DNA from: Pseudomonas sp. P7548
GTDB lineage: Bacteria; Pseudomonadota; Gammaproteobacteria; Pseudomonadales; Pseudomonadaceae
Direction: 5' to 3'
NCBI RefSeq assembly: GCF_013386585.1
Contig: NZ_JACARO010000077.1
Location: 1-64,000 of the forward strand
Length of the DNA: 64,000 nt
Within the stretch, counting starts at the first letter, position 1. Each line of letters opens with the position of its first letter. The translations under genes and the position numbers were made by a program. Below, one piece after another: positions 44,652 to 52,957 of this stretch. A model generated the notes under the pieces. It saw nothing but the letters and a program-made list of their open reading frames with translations. It was not told the DNA's origin and searched no databases.

Positions 44652-45269
44652 GTGGAAATTGCCTGTCTCGACCTGGAAGGGGTGCTGGTTCCGGAAATCT
44701 GGATCGCCTTCGCCGAAAAAACCGGTATTGAATCCCTGCGGGCCACCACCCGTGACATTCCCGACTACGACGTGCTGATGAAGCAGCGCCTGCGCATCCT
44801 CGACGAGCACGGCCTGAAGCTCGCCGATATCCAGGAAGTGATCGCCACCCTCAAGCCGCTGGACGGCGCCATCGAGTTCGTCAACTGGCTGCGCGAGCGC
44901 TTCCAGGTGGTGATCCTGTCCGACACCTTCTACGAGTTCTCCCAGCCGCTGATGCGCCAGCTGGGCTTCCCAACCTTGCTGTGCCATCGCTTGATCACGG
45001 ATGAAAACGACAGGGTGGTGAGCTACCAACTGCGCCAGAAAGATCCCAAACGTCAGTCGGTATTGGCGTTCAAGACCCTCTACTACCGTGTGATCGCGGC
45101 CGGTGACTCCTACAACGACACCACCATGCTCGGCGAGGCCGACCGCGGGATCCTGTTCCACGCGCCTGAGAACGTGATCCGCGAATTCCCGCAGTTCCCG
45201 GCGGTGCACACGTTTGAGGACTTGAAGAAAGAATTCATCAAGGCCTCGAACCGGCAGTTGAGCCTGTAA
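44652..45269 (+). CDS. thrH: Phosphoserine phosphatase / phosphoserine:homoserine phosphotransferase
   Basis: GTG at 44652, six bases after GGGAG, gives 205 residues, the known ThrH length. HAD motifs: ACLDLEGVLVPE at the start (nucleophile Asp near residue 6), ILSDTFYEF, and AAGDSYNDTTML. In P. aeruginosa ThrH removes phosphate from phosphoserine or moves it to homoserine, linking serine and threonine synthesis. A longer frame from 44550 lacks a suitable start signal. Confidence 0.93.
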   Translation: MEIACLDLEGVLVPEIWIAFAEKTGIESLRATTRDIPDYDVLMKQRLRILDEHGLKLADIQEVIATLKPLDGAIEFVNWLRERFQVVILSDTFYEFSQPLMRQLGFPTLLCHRLITDENDRVVSYQLRQKDPKRQSVLAFKTLYYRVIAAGDSYNDTTMLGEADRGILFHAPENVIREFPQFPAVHTFEDLKKEFIKASNRQLSL

Positions 45270-45292
45270 TTTTTTGGTGGGGCTGGTGGCCT

Positions 45293-45366
45293 CATCGCAG
45301 GCAAGCCAGCTCCCACACTTGAAAGGGTTCACACATCAAAATGTGGGAGCGGGCTTGCCCGCGAAG
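45293..45366. repeat. Head-to-head REP pair, type B then type A
   Basis: A right half of type B (CATCGCAGGCAAGCCAGC...CCACA) is followed after about 25 bases by a left half of type A (TGTGGGAGCGGGCTTGCCCGCGAAG). The order is the reverse of a REPIN and the types are mixed. Confidence 0.78.
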
Positions 45367-45396
45367 AGGCCAGCCCAGTCACTACAAACCTACCTG

Positions 45397-45753
45397 CTAA
45401 CTCCCCGCCAGCAAACTCTCATAAGGAATACGCAGGCCTTCATGCAACCGCTTGATCATCGCCAGGCTCAACTTGCGCTTGTGGTTCAACACTTCTGACA
45501 CCCGCCCGCTGGTGCCGATAAAGGGCTCCAGATCGCGCGCGGTCATGCCCATCTGTTCCATCCGAAACTTGATGGCCTCCACCGGATCGGAAGGGGGCAT
45601 TGGATAATGCTCGGCCTCGTATTTCTCGATGAGTATGGCGAGGATTTCCAGCTCATCACCTTCGGGCGAGCCAATGGCTGCTCCCCATAGCTGCTCCACG
45701 CGCGCGAGCGCAGCGGTCAGATCGCCCTGTGAATGTATGGGTTTGATGTTCAT
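45397..45753 (-). CDS. higA: HigA-type antitoxin
   Basis: The 118-residue protein has a helix-turn-helix of the XRE type (MTARDLEPFIGTSGRVSEVLNHKRKLSLAMIKRLHEGL, residues about 74-112) behind an acidic helical N-terminus, like E. coli HigA (YgjM). It neutralises HigB and binds the operator. Its ATG shares a base with the higB stop (TGATG); a GTG one codon earlier is possible. Confidence 0.88.
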   Translation of the reverse strand: MNIKPIHSQGDLTAALARVEQLWGAAIGSPEGDELEILAILIEKYEAEHYPMPPSDPVEAIKFRMEQMGMTARDLEPFIGTSGRVSEVLNHKRKLSLAMIKRLHEGLRIPYESLLAGS

Positions 45754-46055
45754 CACACGGTCTCCGCGTTGATCTGATCGTACTGCGCATGAGTGCCTAC
45801 GACACGTATGAACCCCAGTTGTCGCTGATAATCGATTGCCATGATCACTCGATATTTGTTGCCGCCCACGTTGAAGACAACCCTGCCACTTTTAAGGATG
45901 CTTGCCGTTCTAAGCTCTGCCTTGAGCACTTGCGGCGTCGGGTAAGTCGCTTTTTCCATGTGGCGGTACAGCTCAATCAGTGGTGGTTTGGCGTCGGAAT
46001 AAGTTGAGTGGCTTTCCCAGAAAATTCGTAAGGTGGAGAGAGCGATTATGCGCAT
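45753..46055 (-). CDS. higB: HigB-type mRNA interferase toxin
   Basis: The 100-residue basic protein starts MRIIALSTLRIFWESH and has the HigB_toxin core SDAKPPLIELYRHMEKA, SGRVVFNVGGNKYRVIMAIDYQRQLGFIRVVGTHAQYDQI. HigB cuts mRNA on the ribosome. Here the toxin gene precedes the antitoxin gene, the usual HigBA order. The pair lies between thrH and pabB. Confidence 0.9.
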   Translation of the reverse strand: MRIIALSTLRIFWESHSTYSDAKPPLIELYRHMEKATYPTPQVLKAELRTASILKSGRVVFNVGGNKYRVIMAIDYQRQLGFIRVVGTHAQYDQINAETV

Positions 46056-46062
46056 CGCTTAA

Positions 46063-46108
46063 ATCTCCCAATTTGGGAGATAATAGATGCGGTCTGGTTG
46101 GTATGCAA
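46063..46108 (-). promoter_or_regulatory. higBA promoter and HigA operator
   Basis: On the minus strand: -35 TTGCAT (46103-46108), 17-base spacer, -10 TATTAT (46080-46085). The perfect inverted repeat ATCTCCCAA-T-TTGGGAGAT (46063-46081) overlaps the -10. Its inner arm GGGAG lies nine bases before the higB ATG and can serve as the ribosome site. This is a compact autoregulation site. Confidence 0.68.
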
Positions 46109-46284
46109 TCTCGGAAACAATTTCTGACGAGTAAGCAGACGCTTCATGTGATCCCTCACAAACGGCGGGTGGACGGTCGGATCTGGACGCTATCTTCCAG
46201 TTTTCCCATCGTCCACACGCGTTCTGAATCTGGATCTTTCTTGCTGCTTGGTCAAATGCAGCAGAGCCCGGAGGGGCCGGCGGG

Positions 46285-47628
46285 CTATAGGTTTTCCAGT
46301 GTTTGTAACAACACCCGCACCTTCGTCAGCGACTCCTGATACTCCGCCTCCCACTCCGAGTCCGCCACGATCCCGCCGCCGCCCCAGCAGCACACCTGGC
46401 CATCCTTGACCAGCAAGCTGCGGATGGCGATGGAGCTGTCCATTTCGCCGCGCACGTCCAGGTACACCAGTGAGCCGCAGTACAGGCCGCGTCGGGTGGG
46501 TTCCAGTTCGTCGATGATCTGCATGGCGCGGATCTTCGGCGCGCCGGTGATGGAGCCGCCGGGGAAGCTGCCGGCGATCAGGTCGAGGGCGTCCTTGTCG
46601 TCGGCCAGCGTGCCGACGACGCTGCTCACCAAGTGGTGCACGTTGGGGTAGCTTTCCAGGCTGAACAGTTCCGGCACGCTGACAGAGCCGGTGCGGCAGG
46701 TGCGGCCGAGGTCGTTGCGTAGCAGGTCGACGATCATCAGGTTTTCGGCGCGGTCCTTGGGGCTGGCCAGCAGTTCGGCGGCATTCGCGGCGTCTTCTTC
46801 GGGCGTCAGGCCGCGCGGGCGGGTGCCTTTGATGGGGCGGGTTTCGACGCGACGCTCGCTGATATGCACGAAGCGCTCAGGGGACAGGCTCAGCACCGCG
46901 CCGTCATCGGGCAGGCTCTGGAACCCGGAAAACGGGGTGGGGCAGGCTTCACGCAGGGCGCAATAGGCCGCCCAGGGGTCACCGGCACACGGCGCGCGAA
47001 AACGCTGGGCAAAGTTGACCTGGTAGCAGTCGCCGGCCTGGATATAGTCCTGGATACGCACGATGGCCTGGCGGTAGGCCTCGGCGCTGAGGTCCGGGGC
47101 CATGGGGCCCTGCAACTGGAAGCTGGCGCTCAATTCAGCGGCCGGCGTGCTGAACAGTGCAATCAGGCGTTGCCGTTCGCCGTCGGCCAGGGTGGGGTGA
47201 AACACCAATTGGCTGGTCTGGGCCTGGTGATCACTGATCAGGGCCCAGGCATACAGCCCGAAGCGTGCGTCCGGCAGGTGCAGGTCATCGGCGGCCAGGT
47301 TCGGCATGTGTTCCAGGTGGCGGCCAAAGTCGTAGCTGAGGTAGCCAATCAAGCCGCCGGCAAACGGCAATTCATAACCGGCAGGCAAGGCCGCTTCGCC
47401 CAACAACCTGAGGTTTTCCCGCAAGCGTTGCAAAAAGCCACTGCCGCTTTCGTCAGGCGCCACCGTCAAGGTTGCGTTCGGCCAGGCGCTGAGCACGTCA
47501 TAACGCCCGCGTTCGGCGGCCGGGCGGCCGCTGTCGAGCAGCACCGCGCCAGGGGCGTGACGAATTGCCGTGAAATACTCGGCGGGGTTGGCCCGGTAGG
47601 GCAGCGGGTGTACGGAACAGGTCGACAT
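46285..47628 (-). CDS. pabB: Aminodeoxychorismate synthase component I
   Basis: The 447-residue protein has an N-terminal anthranilate-synthase-I-like domain (about residues 1-130) and a chorismate-binding C-terminal domain with CYQVNFAQRF, PIKGTRPRG, ENLMIVDLLRNDLGR, SFPGGSITGAPK and CGSLVYLDV. It makes aminodeoxychorismate for folate with an amidotransferase partner. From memory, cysH, thrH and pabB are consecutive in P. aeruginosa PAO1; here higBA separates them. Confidence 0.94.
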   Translation of the reverse strand: MSTCSVHPLPYRANPAEYFTAIRHAPGAVLLDSGRPAAERGRYDVLSAWPNATLTVAPDESGSGFLQRLRENLRLLGEAALPAGYELPFAGGLIGYLSYDFGRHLEHMPNLAADDLHLPDARFGLYAWALISDHQAQTSQLVFHPTLADGERQRLIALFSTPAAELSASFQLQGPMAPDLSAEAYRQAIVRIQDYIQAGDCYQVNFAQRFRAPCAGDPWAAYCALREACPTPFSGFQSLPDDGAVLSLSPERFVHISERRVETRPIKGTRPRGLTPEEDAANAAELLASPKDRAENLMIVDLLRNDLGRTCRTGSVSVPELFSLESYPNVHHLVSSVVGTLADDKDALDLIAGSFPGGSITGAPKIRAMQIIDELEPTRRGLYCGSLVYLDVRGEMDSSIAIRSLLVKDGQVCCWGGGGIVADSEWEAEYQESLTKVRVLLQTLENL

Positions 47629-47755
47629 GCGGGGTGGATCAGCTAATGGCGCGGGGGAGGGGATTGTAGTCCCCTGTCGGTTCTGGTCCTAGGGGGGATG
47701 TCGGGGATAAGCAGATTGAGGCCTTATCCTGAGTATAGGGTTGCCTGTCAGGACG

Positions 47756-47860
47756 CTATCGCCGGCAAGCCGGCTCCTACAATGGAATGCGATAAATCCA
47801 TTGGAATGCGGCCAATCCATTGGAATGCGATCAACCTGTGGGAGCTGGCTTGCCTGCGAT
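47756..47860. repeat. Head-to-head REP pair, types C and B, around a tandem repeat
   Basis: A right half of type C (ATCGCCGGCAAGCCGGC...CTACA) and a left half of type B (TGTGGGAGCTGGCTTGCC) flank a 57-base tandem array. Confidence 0.82.
47781..47837. repeat. Three tandem copies of a 19-base unit
   Basis: Units start at 47781, 47800 and 47819 and each begins A(A/T)TGGAATGCG. The third unit differs most at its end. The array fills the linker between two REP halves. Confidence 0.85.
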
Positions 47861-47867
47861 GAGGCCG

Positions 47868-48854
47868 TCAGCCTTCTACCGCTGGAATATGCCCAAACAT
47901 CTCCTGCACAAACTTCACCCGGTCTTCCGGGGTTTCCGTCACGCCCGCAGCCTTCAATTCTTCCAATCGCGCTTCCACCGCGTGGGTGCGCAAGGTCAGG
48001 CCGCAATCGTTGGCAATCTGGATATTCAGCCCCGGGCGAGCGTTGAGCTCGAGGATCAGCGGGCCTTTTTCCTGGTCCAGCACCATGTCCACGCCGATGT
48101 ACCCCAACCCGCACAGCTCATAGCAGCCGGCCGCGAGTTTCATGAAACCGTCCCAGTTGGGCAGTTGCACGCCATCCACCGCATTGGTGGTGTCGGGGTG
48201 TTTGGTGATGATGTTGTTCAGCCAGGTACCGCGCAGGGTCAGGCCGGTGGCCAGGTCTACGCCCACGCCAATCGCGCCCTGGTGCAGGTTGGCCTTGCCG
48301 CCCGACTGGCGCGTCGGCAAGCGCAGCATGGCCATCACCGGGTAGCCCATCAACACGATGATGCGGATGTCCGGCACGCCTTCATAGCTGATGCTCTTGA
48401 AGATCTGGTCGGGCACCACGCGGTATTCGATCAGGGCACGGTCACGGTGGCCGCCCAGGGAATACAGGCCGGTGAGGATGCTGGAGATCTGATGCTCGAT
48501 CTCTTCGTGGCTGATGATCTTGCCCGACACCGTGCGATAGCGCCCTTCAAAGCGGTCGGCCACCACCAGGATGCCGTCACCGCCAGCGCCCTGGGCCGGC
48601 TTGATCACAAAGTCGCTGCGCCCGCCAATGATGTCGTCGAGCTTGTCGATTTCCTTCTCGGTGCTGATCACCCCGTACATCTCAGGCACATGGATGCCGG
48701 CGGCCAGGGCCCGTTCCTTGGTGATGATCTTGTCATCCACGATCGGGTACAGGCTGCGCTTGTTGTACTTGAGCACGTAGTCGGCGTTACGCCGGTTGAT
48801 GCCCATGATCCCCCGCGCTTCCAGGGCCTTCCAGGTCTTCCAGAAGCCGAACAT
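47868..48854 (-). CDS. Alpha-L-glutamate-ligase-like ATP-grasp protein
   Basis: The 328-residue protein is of the RimK-like ATP-grasp group: IMGINRRNADYVLKYNKR, DFVIKPAQGAGGDGILVV (ATP-binding lysine and glycine loop) and the metal-binding C-terminal LILELNARPGLNIQIANDCG. These enzymes add glutamate or other amino acids to a carboxyl group. Its ATG overlaps the upstream membrane-protein gene's stop by one base (TAATG), so it is the last gene of a three-gene operon. The substrate is unknown. Confidence 0.88.
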   Translation of the reverse strand: MFGFWKTWKALEARGIMGINRRNADYVLKYNKRSLYPIVDDKIITKERALAAGIHVPEMYGVISTEKEIDKLDDIIGGRSDFVIKPAQGAGGDGILVVADRFEGRYRTVSGKIISHEEIEHQISSILTGLYSLGGHRDRALIEYRVVPDQIFKSISYEGVPDIRIIVLMGYPVMAMLRLPTRQSGGKANLHQGAIGVGVDLATGLTLRGTWLNNIITKHPDTTNAVDGVQLPNWDGFMKLAAGCYELCGLGYIGVDMVLDQEKGPLILELNARPGLNIQIANDCGLTLRTHAVEARLEELKAAGVTETPEDRVKFVQEMFGHIPAVEG

Positions 48855-50386
48855 TACTGGTCAGCCTTCAAGAAGGCCTTGAAACGCACCAGCTCGGTCA
48901 GGCGGTAGCCGCGATAACGCCCCATGGCCAGCATGAAGCCCACCAGGATCAGCAGGATCGCCGGGAAAGTGAACACGAAGTAGATCAGCTCCGGCACGCT
49001 CATGATGATGTGCGCCAGCGACGCCGCGAACAGCGTACCAATCGCCACTTTCAGTGCGTGGTTGGCGCCGCGTTCTTCCCAGGTGATCGACAGGCGTTCG
49101 ATGGTCATGGTCAGGATCACCATCGGGAACAGCGCCACCGACAGCCCGCGCTCCAGGCCCAGCTTGTGGCTGAACAGGCTGATGGCCGCGATCAGCACCA
49201 CCACGAAGGTCAGCACCACCGACAACCTCGGCAGCATCTGCAGCTTCAAGTGTTCCAGGTACGAGCGCAGCGACAGCCCCAGCGCCGTGATGATCGTGAA
49301 CAGTACTATCCCGAAGCCCAGTTGCGTCTCGCGGAACGCCAGGGCGATCAGCACCGGGGTAAACGTACCCAGTGTCTGCAGGCCGATCAGGTTGCGCAGG
49401 ATCAGGATCACCAGCACGCCAATCGGGATCATCACCATGATCATGAAGGTCTGCTGGGTCTGCAGCGGCAGGCCGTACAGCGAGTATTCGAGGAAGTTGG
49501 CGTCAGTGTTCTCATCCGTCAGCTTGGCCAGGCGGATGGCGTTCATCTCGCTGTTGTTCAGGCTGAAGGTCACCATGGCCTTTTTGCCGCCATCCACCGT
49601 GATCAGGTTTTCATCGCCGGTCCACCACAGCAGGCGGTCGGCCGGCAGGCCTTGCTCGCCGGTTTCCGGGTTGAAGTACAGCCAATCGTTGCCGTTGAAG
49701 CTGCGCAACCACAGTTCCGGGGTTTGCGGCTGGTCGGCGACCAGGCGGATGGTGTGGACTTTTTCCACCGGTACGTGGGCGATGGACAGCAGCAATTCGA
49801 CGATCTTGGCCTTGTGCGGCGTGGACGGGTCGCCCGCCAGCAGCAGCTTCACGTTGTCGTCGTTGAGGTTGTTGGTGCGCTTGATGGCTTCGCTGATAAA
49901 GGTCTCGACGTCGGCCGAGTGCTGGCGAATCGGCGCCAGCAGGGCCTCGGCGGCGATCTTCTCGGGGCCTTCCACGGCGATGCTGTCGCGGAAGGTCGGG
50001 CCCTTGACCTTGATCTTTTCACCGCTGTAGCGCTTGGTCAGCACCAGGCGGTAATACAGGGTCTGGTTGCCCTTGGCGCGGCGTGCCGACCAGGTGACCT
50101 TGCGGTTGCCGTCGGTGCGGTTGACGCTCACGCCGTAGTTGTTGGAGATGAAGCTCTCGTTGAGGCTGACGAAGTCGCGGCTCAGGGGCGGCACGAACAT
50201 CTGGATCTTCACCGGGTCTTTCGGGTTGGCGACGAACTCGACCTTGGCGTCGATGTTCCACAAGTCGTCGGTGGCGTCCTCGGTGACGGGGATCCCCAGC
50301 ACGAAGATCTGATAGGCGGTGACCGAAATACCCAGCACCACCAGGATGGTGATGAGGATTTTCAGGTGCAGGGTCAGAGAGCGCAT
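48854..50386 (-). CDS. UUP1-family membrane protein, inactive transglutaminase plus 7TM
   Basis: The 510-residue protein has an N-terminal membrane helix (residues about 8-30), a periplasmic domain (about 35-315) related to transglutaminases but without a clear Cys-His-Asp triad, and a C-terminal block of about seven membrane helices (from FMIMVMIPIGVLVILILRNLIGLQTLGTF). It is probably a periplasmic sensor or scaffold for the neighbouring ligase. Five bases separate it from the retropepsin gene. Confidence 0.85.
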   Translation of the reverse strand: MRSLTLHLKILITILVVLGISVTAYQIFVLGIPVTEDATDDLWNIDAKVEFVANPKDPVKIQMFVPPLSRDFVSLNESFISNNYGVSVNRTDGNRKVTWSARRAKGNQTLYYRLVLTKRYSGEKIKVKGPTFRDSIAVEGPEKIAAEALLAPIRQHSADVETFISEAIKRTNNLNDDNVKLLLAGDPSTPHKAKIVELLLSIAHVPVEKVHTIRLVADQPQTPELWLRSFNGNDWLYFNPETGEQGLPADRLLWWTGDENLITVDGGKKAMVTFSLNNSEMNAIRLAKLTDENTDANFLEYSLYGLPLQTQQTFMIMVMIPIGVLVILILRNLIGLQTLGTFTPVLIALAFRETQLGFGIVLFTIITALGLSLRSYLEHLKLQMLPRLSVVLTFVVVLIAAISLFSHKLGLERGLSVALFPMVILTMTIERLSITWEERGANHALKVAIGTLFAASLAHIIMSVPELIYFVFTFPAILLILVGFMLAMGRYRGYRLTELVRFKAFLKADQ

Positions 50387-50391
50387 TCGGT

Positions 50392-50928
50392 TTACTCGGC
50401 GGTATGAGCGTCGGTGGCGCAGGCAGGTTTGCCTGCTGCGTATTTAAGACTGGGGTCGACCAGCGCATCAAAGCGTTTGAGCGCTTCGGAGCCGATCAGC
50501 AGCGGATATTGGAATGCGCTACGGTCAGTCAAGTTCACTTCGATGCTGCGTAAAGCGGTGCCCATGCAGATATCCAGCGCGATCACCGGGCGGGCGGTGT
50601 AGTTCTTGTCCTCATCGGGGTCGTAGTCACCGGCGCGGCGCTTGATCTTGCTGACGCGGGCCAGGGGGCGTTCGATGGGATGGGAATGGGCGGTGTCGAT
50701 GGCCAGGTAAAAGCGCACCCAGGATTCGCCGTTGCGCTTGAAGCGCTTGATGTCGCGGGCGCTCAGGGAGGCGGTCTTGGCACCGGTATCGAGTTTGGCC
50801 GCCACTTCCAGGTCGATGCCCGCCAGTTGGGCGTATTCGTTCAGGCCGTACACAGTCTTCTCGGCGGCAAGGCCAAGGCTCGGTAGGGCTAGCAGGCAAA
50901 ACGATAGAAGGAAGGGCTTGAGTGTCAT
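50392..50928 (-). CDS. Exported retropepsin-like protein (Zn_protease/PF05618 type)
   Basis: From ATG 50928, with AGGA upstream, the 178-residue protein has a signal peptide (MTLKPFLLSFCLLALPSLGLAA) and the aspartic-protease-like motif AKLDTGAKTASLSA with Asp47-Thr48-Gly49-Ala50. The family is annotated as ATP-dependent zinc protease but shows the retropepsin DTGA active-site pattern. It is the first gene of the operon with the UUP1 membrane protein and ATP-grasp ligase and is predicted periplasmic. Confidence 0.85.
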   Translation of the reverse strand: MTLKPFLLSFCLLALPSLGLAAEKTVYGLNEYAQLAGIDLEVAAKLDTGAKTASLSARDIKRFKRNGESWVRFYLAIDTAHSHPIERPLARVSKIKRRAGDYDPDEDKNYTARPVIALDICMGTALRSIEVNLTDRSAFQYPLLIGSEALKRFDALVDPSLKYAAGKPACATDAHTAE

Positions 50929-51113
50929 AAATCCTGAGGCAGTGCAGTGCAATGTTCAATTCATGGCGACTGGCATTGCTGCGCAATCTCGGGTGCGCCG
51001 TTTCATCCAATGATGTCAGGCAAAAGCGGCGGGCATTCTAACATGATGCTTTTTTGGCGCCAGCGCTGGCAGGCGGCCATGCCCCGATAAAGTGCAGAAG
51101 GGGTTATTAGACG

Positions 51114-51125
51114 ATTGTCGACAAT
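51114..51125. promoter_or_regulatory. GntR-type operator 1 for prpR
   Basis: The perfect twelve-base palindrome ATTGTCGACAAT lies 73 bases before the prpR start. It is the kind of site bound by FCD-type GntR repressors. Confidence 0.7.
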
Positions 51126-51186
51126 GTTGATTTATTCTTTGACTCGTAACCGCTTATTGGCTAGTTTTTGCGGCATTGCTTTTGAA

Positions 51187-51198
51187 GGTGTCGACAAT
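51187..51198. promoter_or_regulatory. GntR-type operator 2, overlapping the prpR ribosome site
   Basis: GGTGTCGACAAT matches ten of twelve bases of operator 1, 73 bases downstream of it, and touches the prpR ATG. Confidence 0.6.
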
Positions 51199-51909
51199 AT
51201 GCTGGATCAATCGGAAGCCTTGGTGGCGACGACAGACGAATCCCAGACCATGTCCGAGAACGTCTTCCGCCGTATCCAGGCCGCCATCGTCAAAGGCGAG
51301 ATCGCCCCCGGCAGCAAGATCTCCGAGCCGGAACTGGCGCGCACCTACGGCATCAGCCGTGGCCCGTTGCGCGAGGCGATCCACCGCCTTGAAGGCCAGC
51401 GCCTGCTGGTGCGCGTGCCCCACGTGGGCGCACGGGTGGTGTCACTCAGCCATGCCGAACTGATCGAACTTTACGAAATTCGCGAATCCCTCGAAGGCAT
51501 GGCCTGTCGCCTGGCGGCCGAGCGCATGACCGACGCCGAAATCGAAGAGCTGCGCCAGGTATTGCACACCCATGAGCGCGACGAAGCGTTCCAGGCCGGC
51601 CTCGGTTATTACCAGCAGGAAGGCGATTTCGACTTCCATTACAGGATCATCCAGGGCGCGGGTAACCGCACCCTCACCCAAATGCTCTGCGGCGAGCTGT
51701 ACCAGTTGGTGCGCATGTACCGCATCCAGTTCTCCGCCACCCCCAATCGTCCACGTCAAGCCTTTGCCGAGCACCACCGCATTCTGGACGCGATCGCCGA
51801 TCGCGACGGTGAACTGGCCGAACTGCTGATGCGCCGTCATATCGGCGCGTCCAAACGCAACATTGCCCGTCATTTCCCCGGCGGCGCCCCTGAAAGAGGT
51901 GAGTCATGA
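51199..51909 (+). CDS. prpR: GntR-family regulator of the 2-methylcitrate operon
   Basis: The ATG at 51199, with AAGG eleven bases upstream, gives 236 residues. The N-terminal winged helix has [42 protein letters not shown]; the C-terminal FCD domain binds a small-molecule ligand, probably methylcitrate or propionyl-derived. A longer frame from 51115 would start inside operator 1. It overlaps prpB by four bases. Confidence 0.9.
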   Translation: MLDQSEALVATTDESQTMSENVFRRIQAAIVKGEIAPGSKISEPELARTYGISRGPLREAIHRLEGQRLLVRVPHVGARVVSLSHAELIELYEIRESLEGMACRLAAERMTDAEIEELRQVLHTHERDEAFQAGLGYYQQEGDFDFHYRIIQGAGNRTLTQMLCGELYQLVRMYRIQFSATPNRPRQAFAEHHRILDAIADRDGELAELLMRRHIGASKRNIARHFPGGAPERGES

Positions 51910-52799
51910 GTTCGAACAATAAAAGCACACCCGGCCAGCGTTTCCGTGACGCTGTCGCCAGCGAGCACCCGCTGCAAGTGGTCGGCGCCATCAACGCCAA
52001 CCACGCGCTGCTGGCCAAGCGCGCAGGGTTCAAGGCGATCTACCTGTCGGGTGGCGGAGTGGCGGCGGGTTCCCTCGGTGTGCCGGACCTTGGCATCACC
52101 GGCCTGGATGACGTGCTGACCGATGTACGCCGCATCACCGATGTGTGCGACCTGCCGCTGCTGGTGGACGTGGACACCGGTTTCGGTTCCTCGGCCTTCA
52201 ACGTGGCACGCACCGTCAAGTCGATGATCAAGTTCGGCGCGGCCGCCATCCATATCGAAGACCAGGTAGGCGCCAAGCGTTGCGGCCACCGCCCTAATAA
52301 AGAAATCGTGTCCCAGCAAGAAATGGTCGACCGCATCAAGGCCGCCGTGGATGCGCGCACCGATGACAGCTTTGTGATCATGGCCCGCACCGACGCCCTG
52401 GCGGTCGAAGGCCTGGAGTCGGCCCTGGAACGTGCCGCCGCCTGCATCGAGGCCGGTGCCGACATGGTTTTCCCGGAAGCCATTACTGAACTGGAGATGT
52501 ACAAGCTGTTCGCCTCCCGTGTGAAAGCGCCGATCCTGGCCAACATCACCGAGTTCGGCGCGACGCCGCTGTACACCACCGAACAGTTGAAATCTGCCGA
52601 TGTTTCCATCGTGCTGTACCCGCTCTCGGCGTTCCGTGCCATGAACAAGGCGGCCGAGAATGTCTACACCGCGATCCGTCGCGATGGCACCCAACAGAAC
52701 GTGATCGACACCATGCAGACCCGCATGGAGCTTTACGATCGCATCGACTACCACACCTTCGAGCAGAAGCTCGACGCGTTGTTTGCCGCCAAGAAATGA
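51906..52799 (+). CDS. prpB: 2-methylisocitrate lyase
   Basis: The 297-residue enzyme splits 2-methylisocitrate into pyruvate and succinate. The ICL/PEPM fold shows DVDTGFG, the flexible catalytic loop KRCGHRPNK (with the active-site Cys), and [14 protein letters not shown] overlap with prpR. The start of the gene also contains AACAATAAAA, a possible Hfq/Crc target. Confidence 0.96.
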   Translation: MSSNNKSTPGQRFRDAVASEHPLQVVGAINANHALLAKRAGFKAIYLSGGGVAAGSLGVPDLGITGLDDVLTDVRRITDVCDLPLLVDVDTGFGSSAFNVARTVKSMIKFGAAAIHIEDQVGAKRCGHRPNKEIVSQQEMVDRIKAAVDARTDDSFVIMARTDALAVEGLESALERAAACIEAGADMVFPEAITELEMYKLFASRVKAPILANITEFGATPLYTTEQLKSADVSIVLYPLSAFRAMNKAAENVYTAIRRDGTQQNVIDTMQTRMELYDRIDYHTFEQKLDALFAAKK

Positions 52800-52802
52800 C
52801 TT

Positions 52803-52923
52803 TGTGGGAACCGGCTTGTGTGGGAGCGGGCTTGCTCGCGAATGCGGTGGTTCAGTTTAAGTATTTGTGACTGACACTCCGTCTTCGCGAGCAAGCCCGC
52901 TCCCACACAAAGCCGCTCCCACA
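52803..52923. repeat. Nested REPIN between prpB and prpC
   Basis: The outer arms TGTGGGAACCGGCTTG (52803-52818) and CAAAGCCGCTCCCACA (52908-52923) enclose a complete type A REPIN, 52819-52907. The insertion point, after GGCTTG, is the same as at 20984-21103. Confidence 0.85.
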
Positions 52924-52957
52924 TGCTCCCTAATAAATTCAAAATTGGAGAAGAACC

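Noticed and set aside
45980-46339. Plus-strand frame over higB, containing HVIPHKRR
   Set aside because: It faintly recalls DUF2188 but is antisense to higB and its operator, without a ribosome site.
40934-47860. Repeated palindromes as a CRISPR-like array
   Set aside because: They are isolated REP elements in intergenic gaps with no regular spacers and no cas genes.
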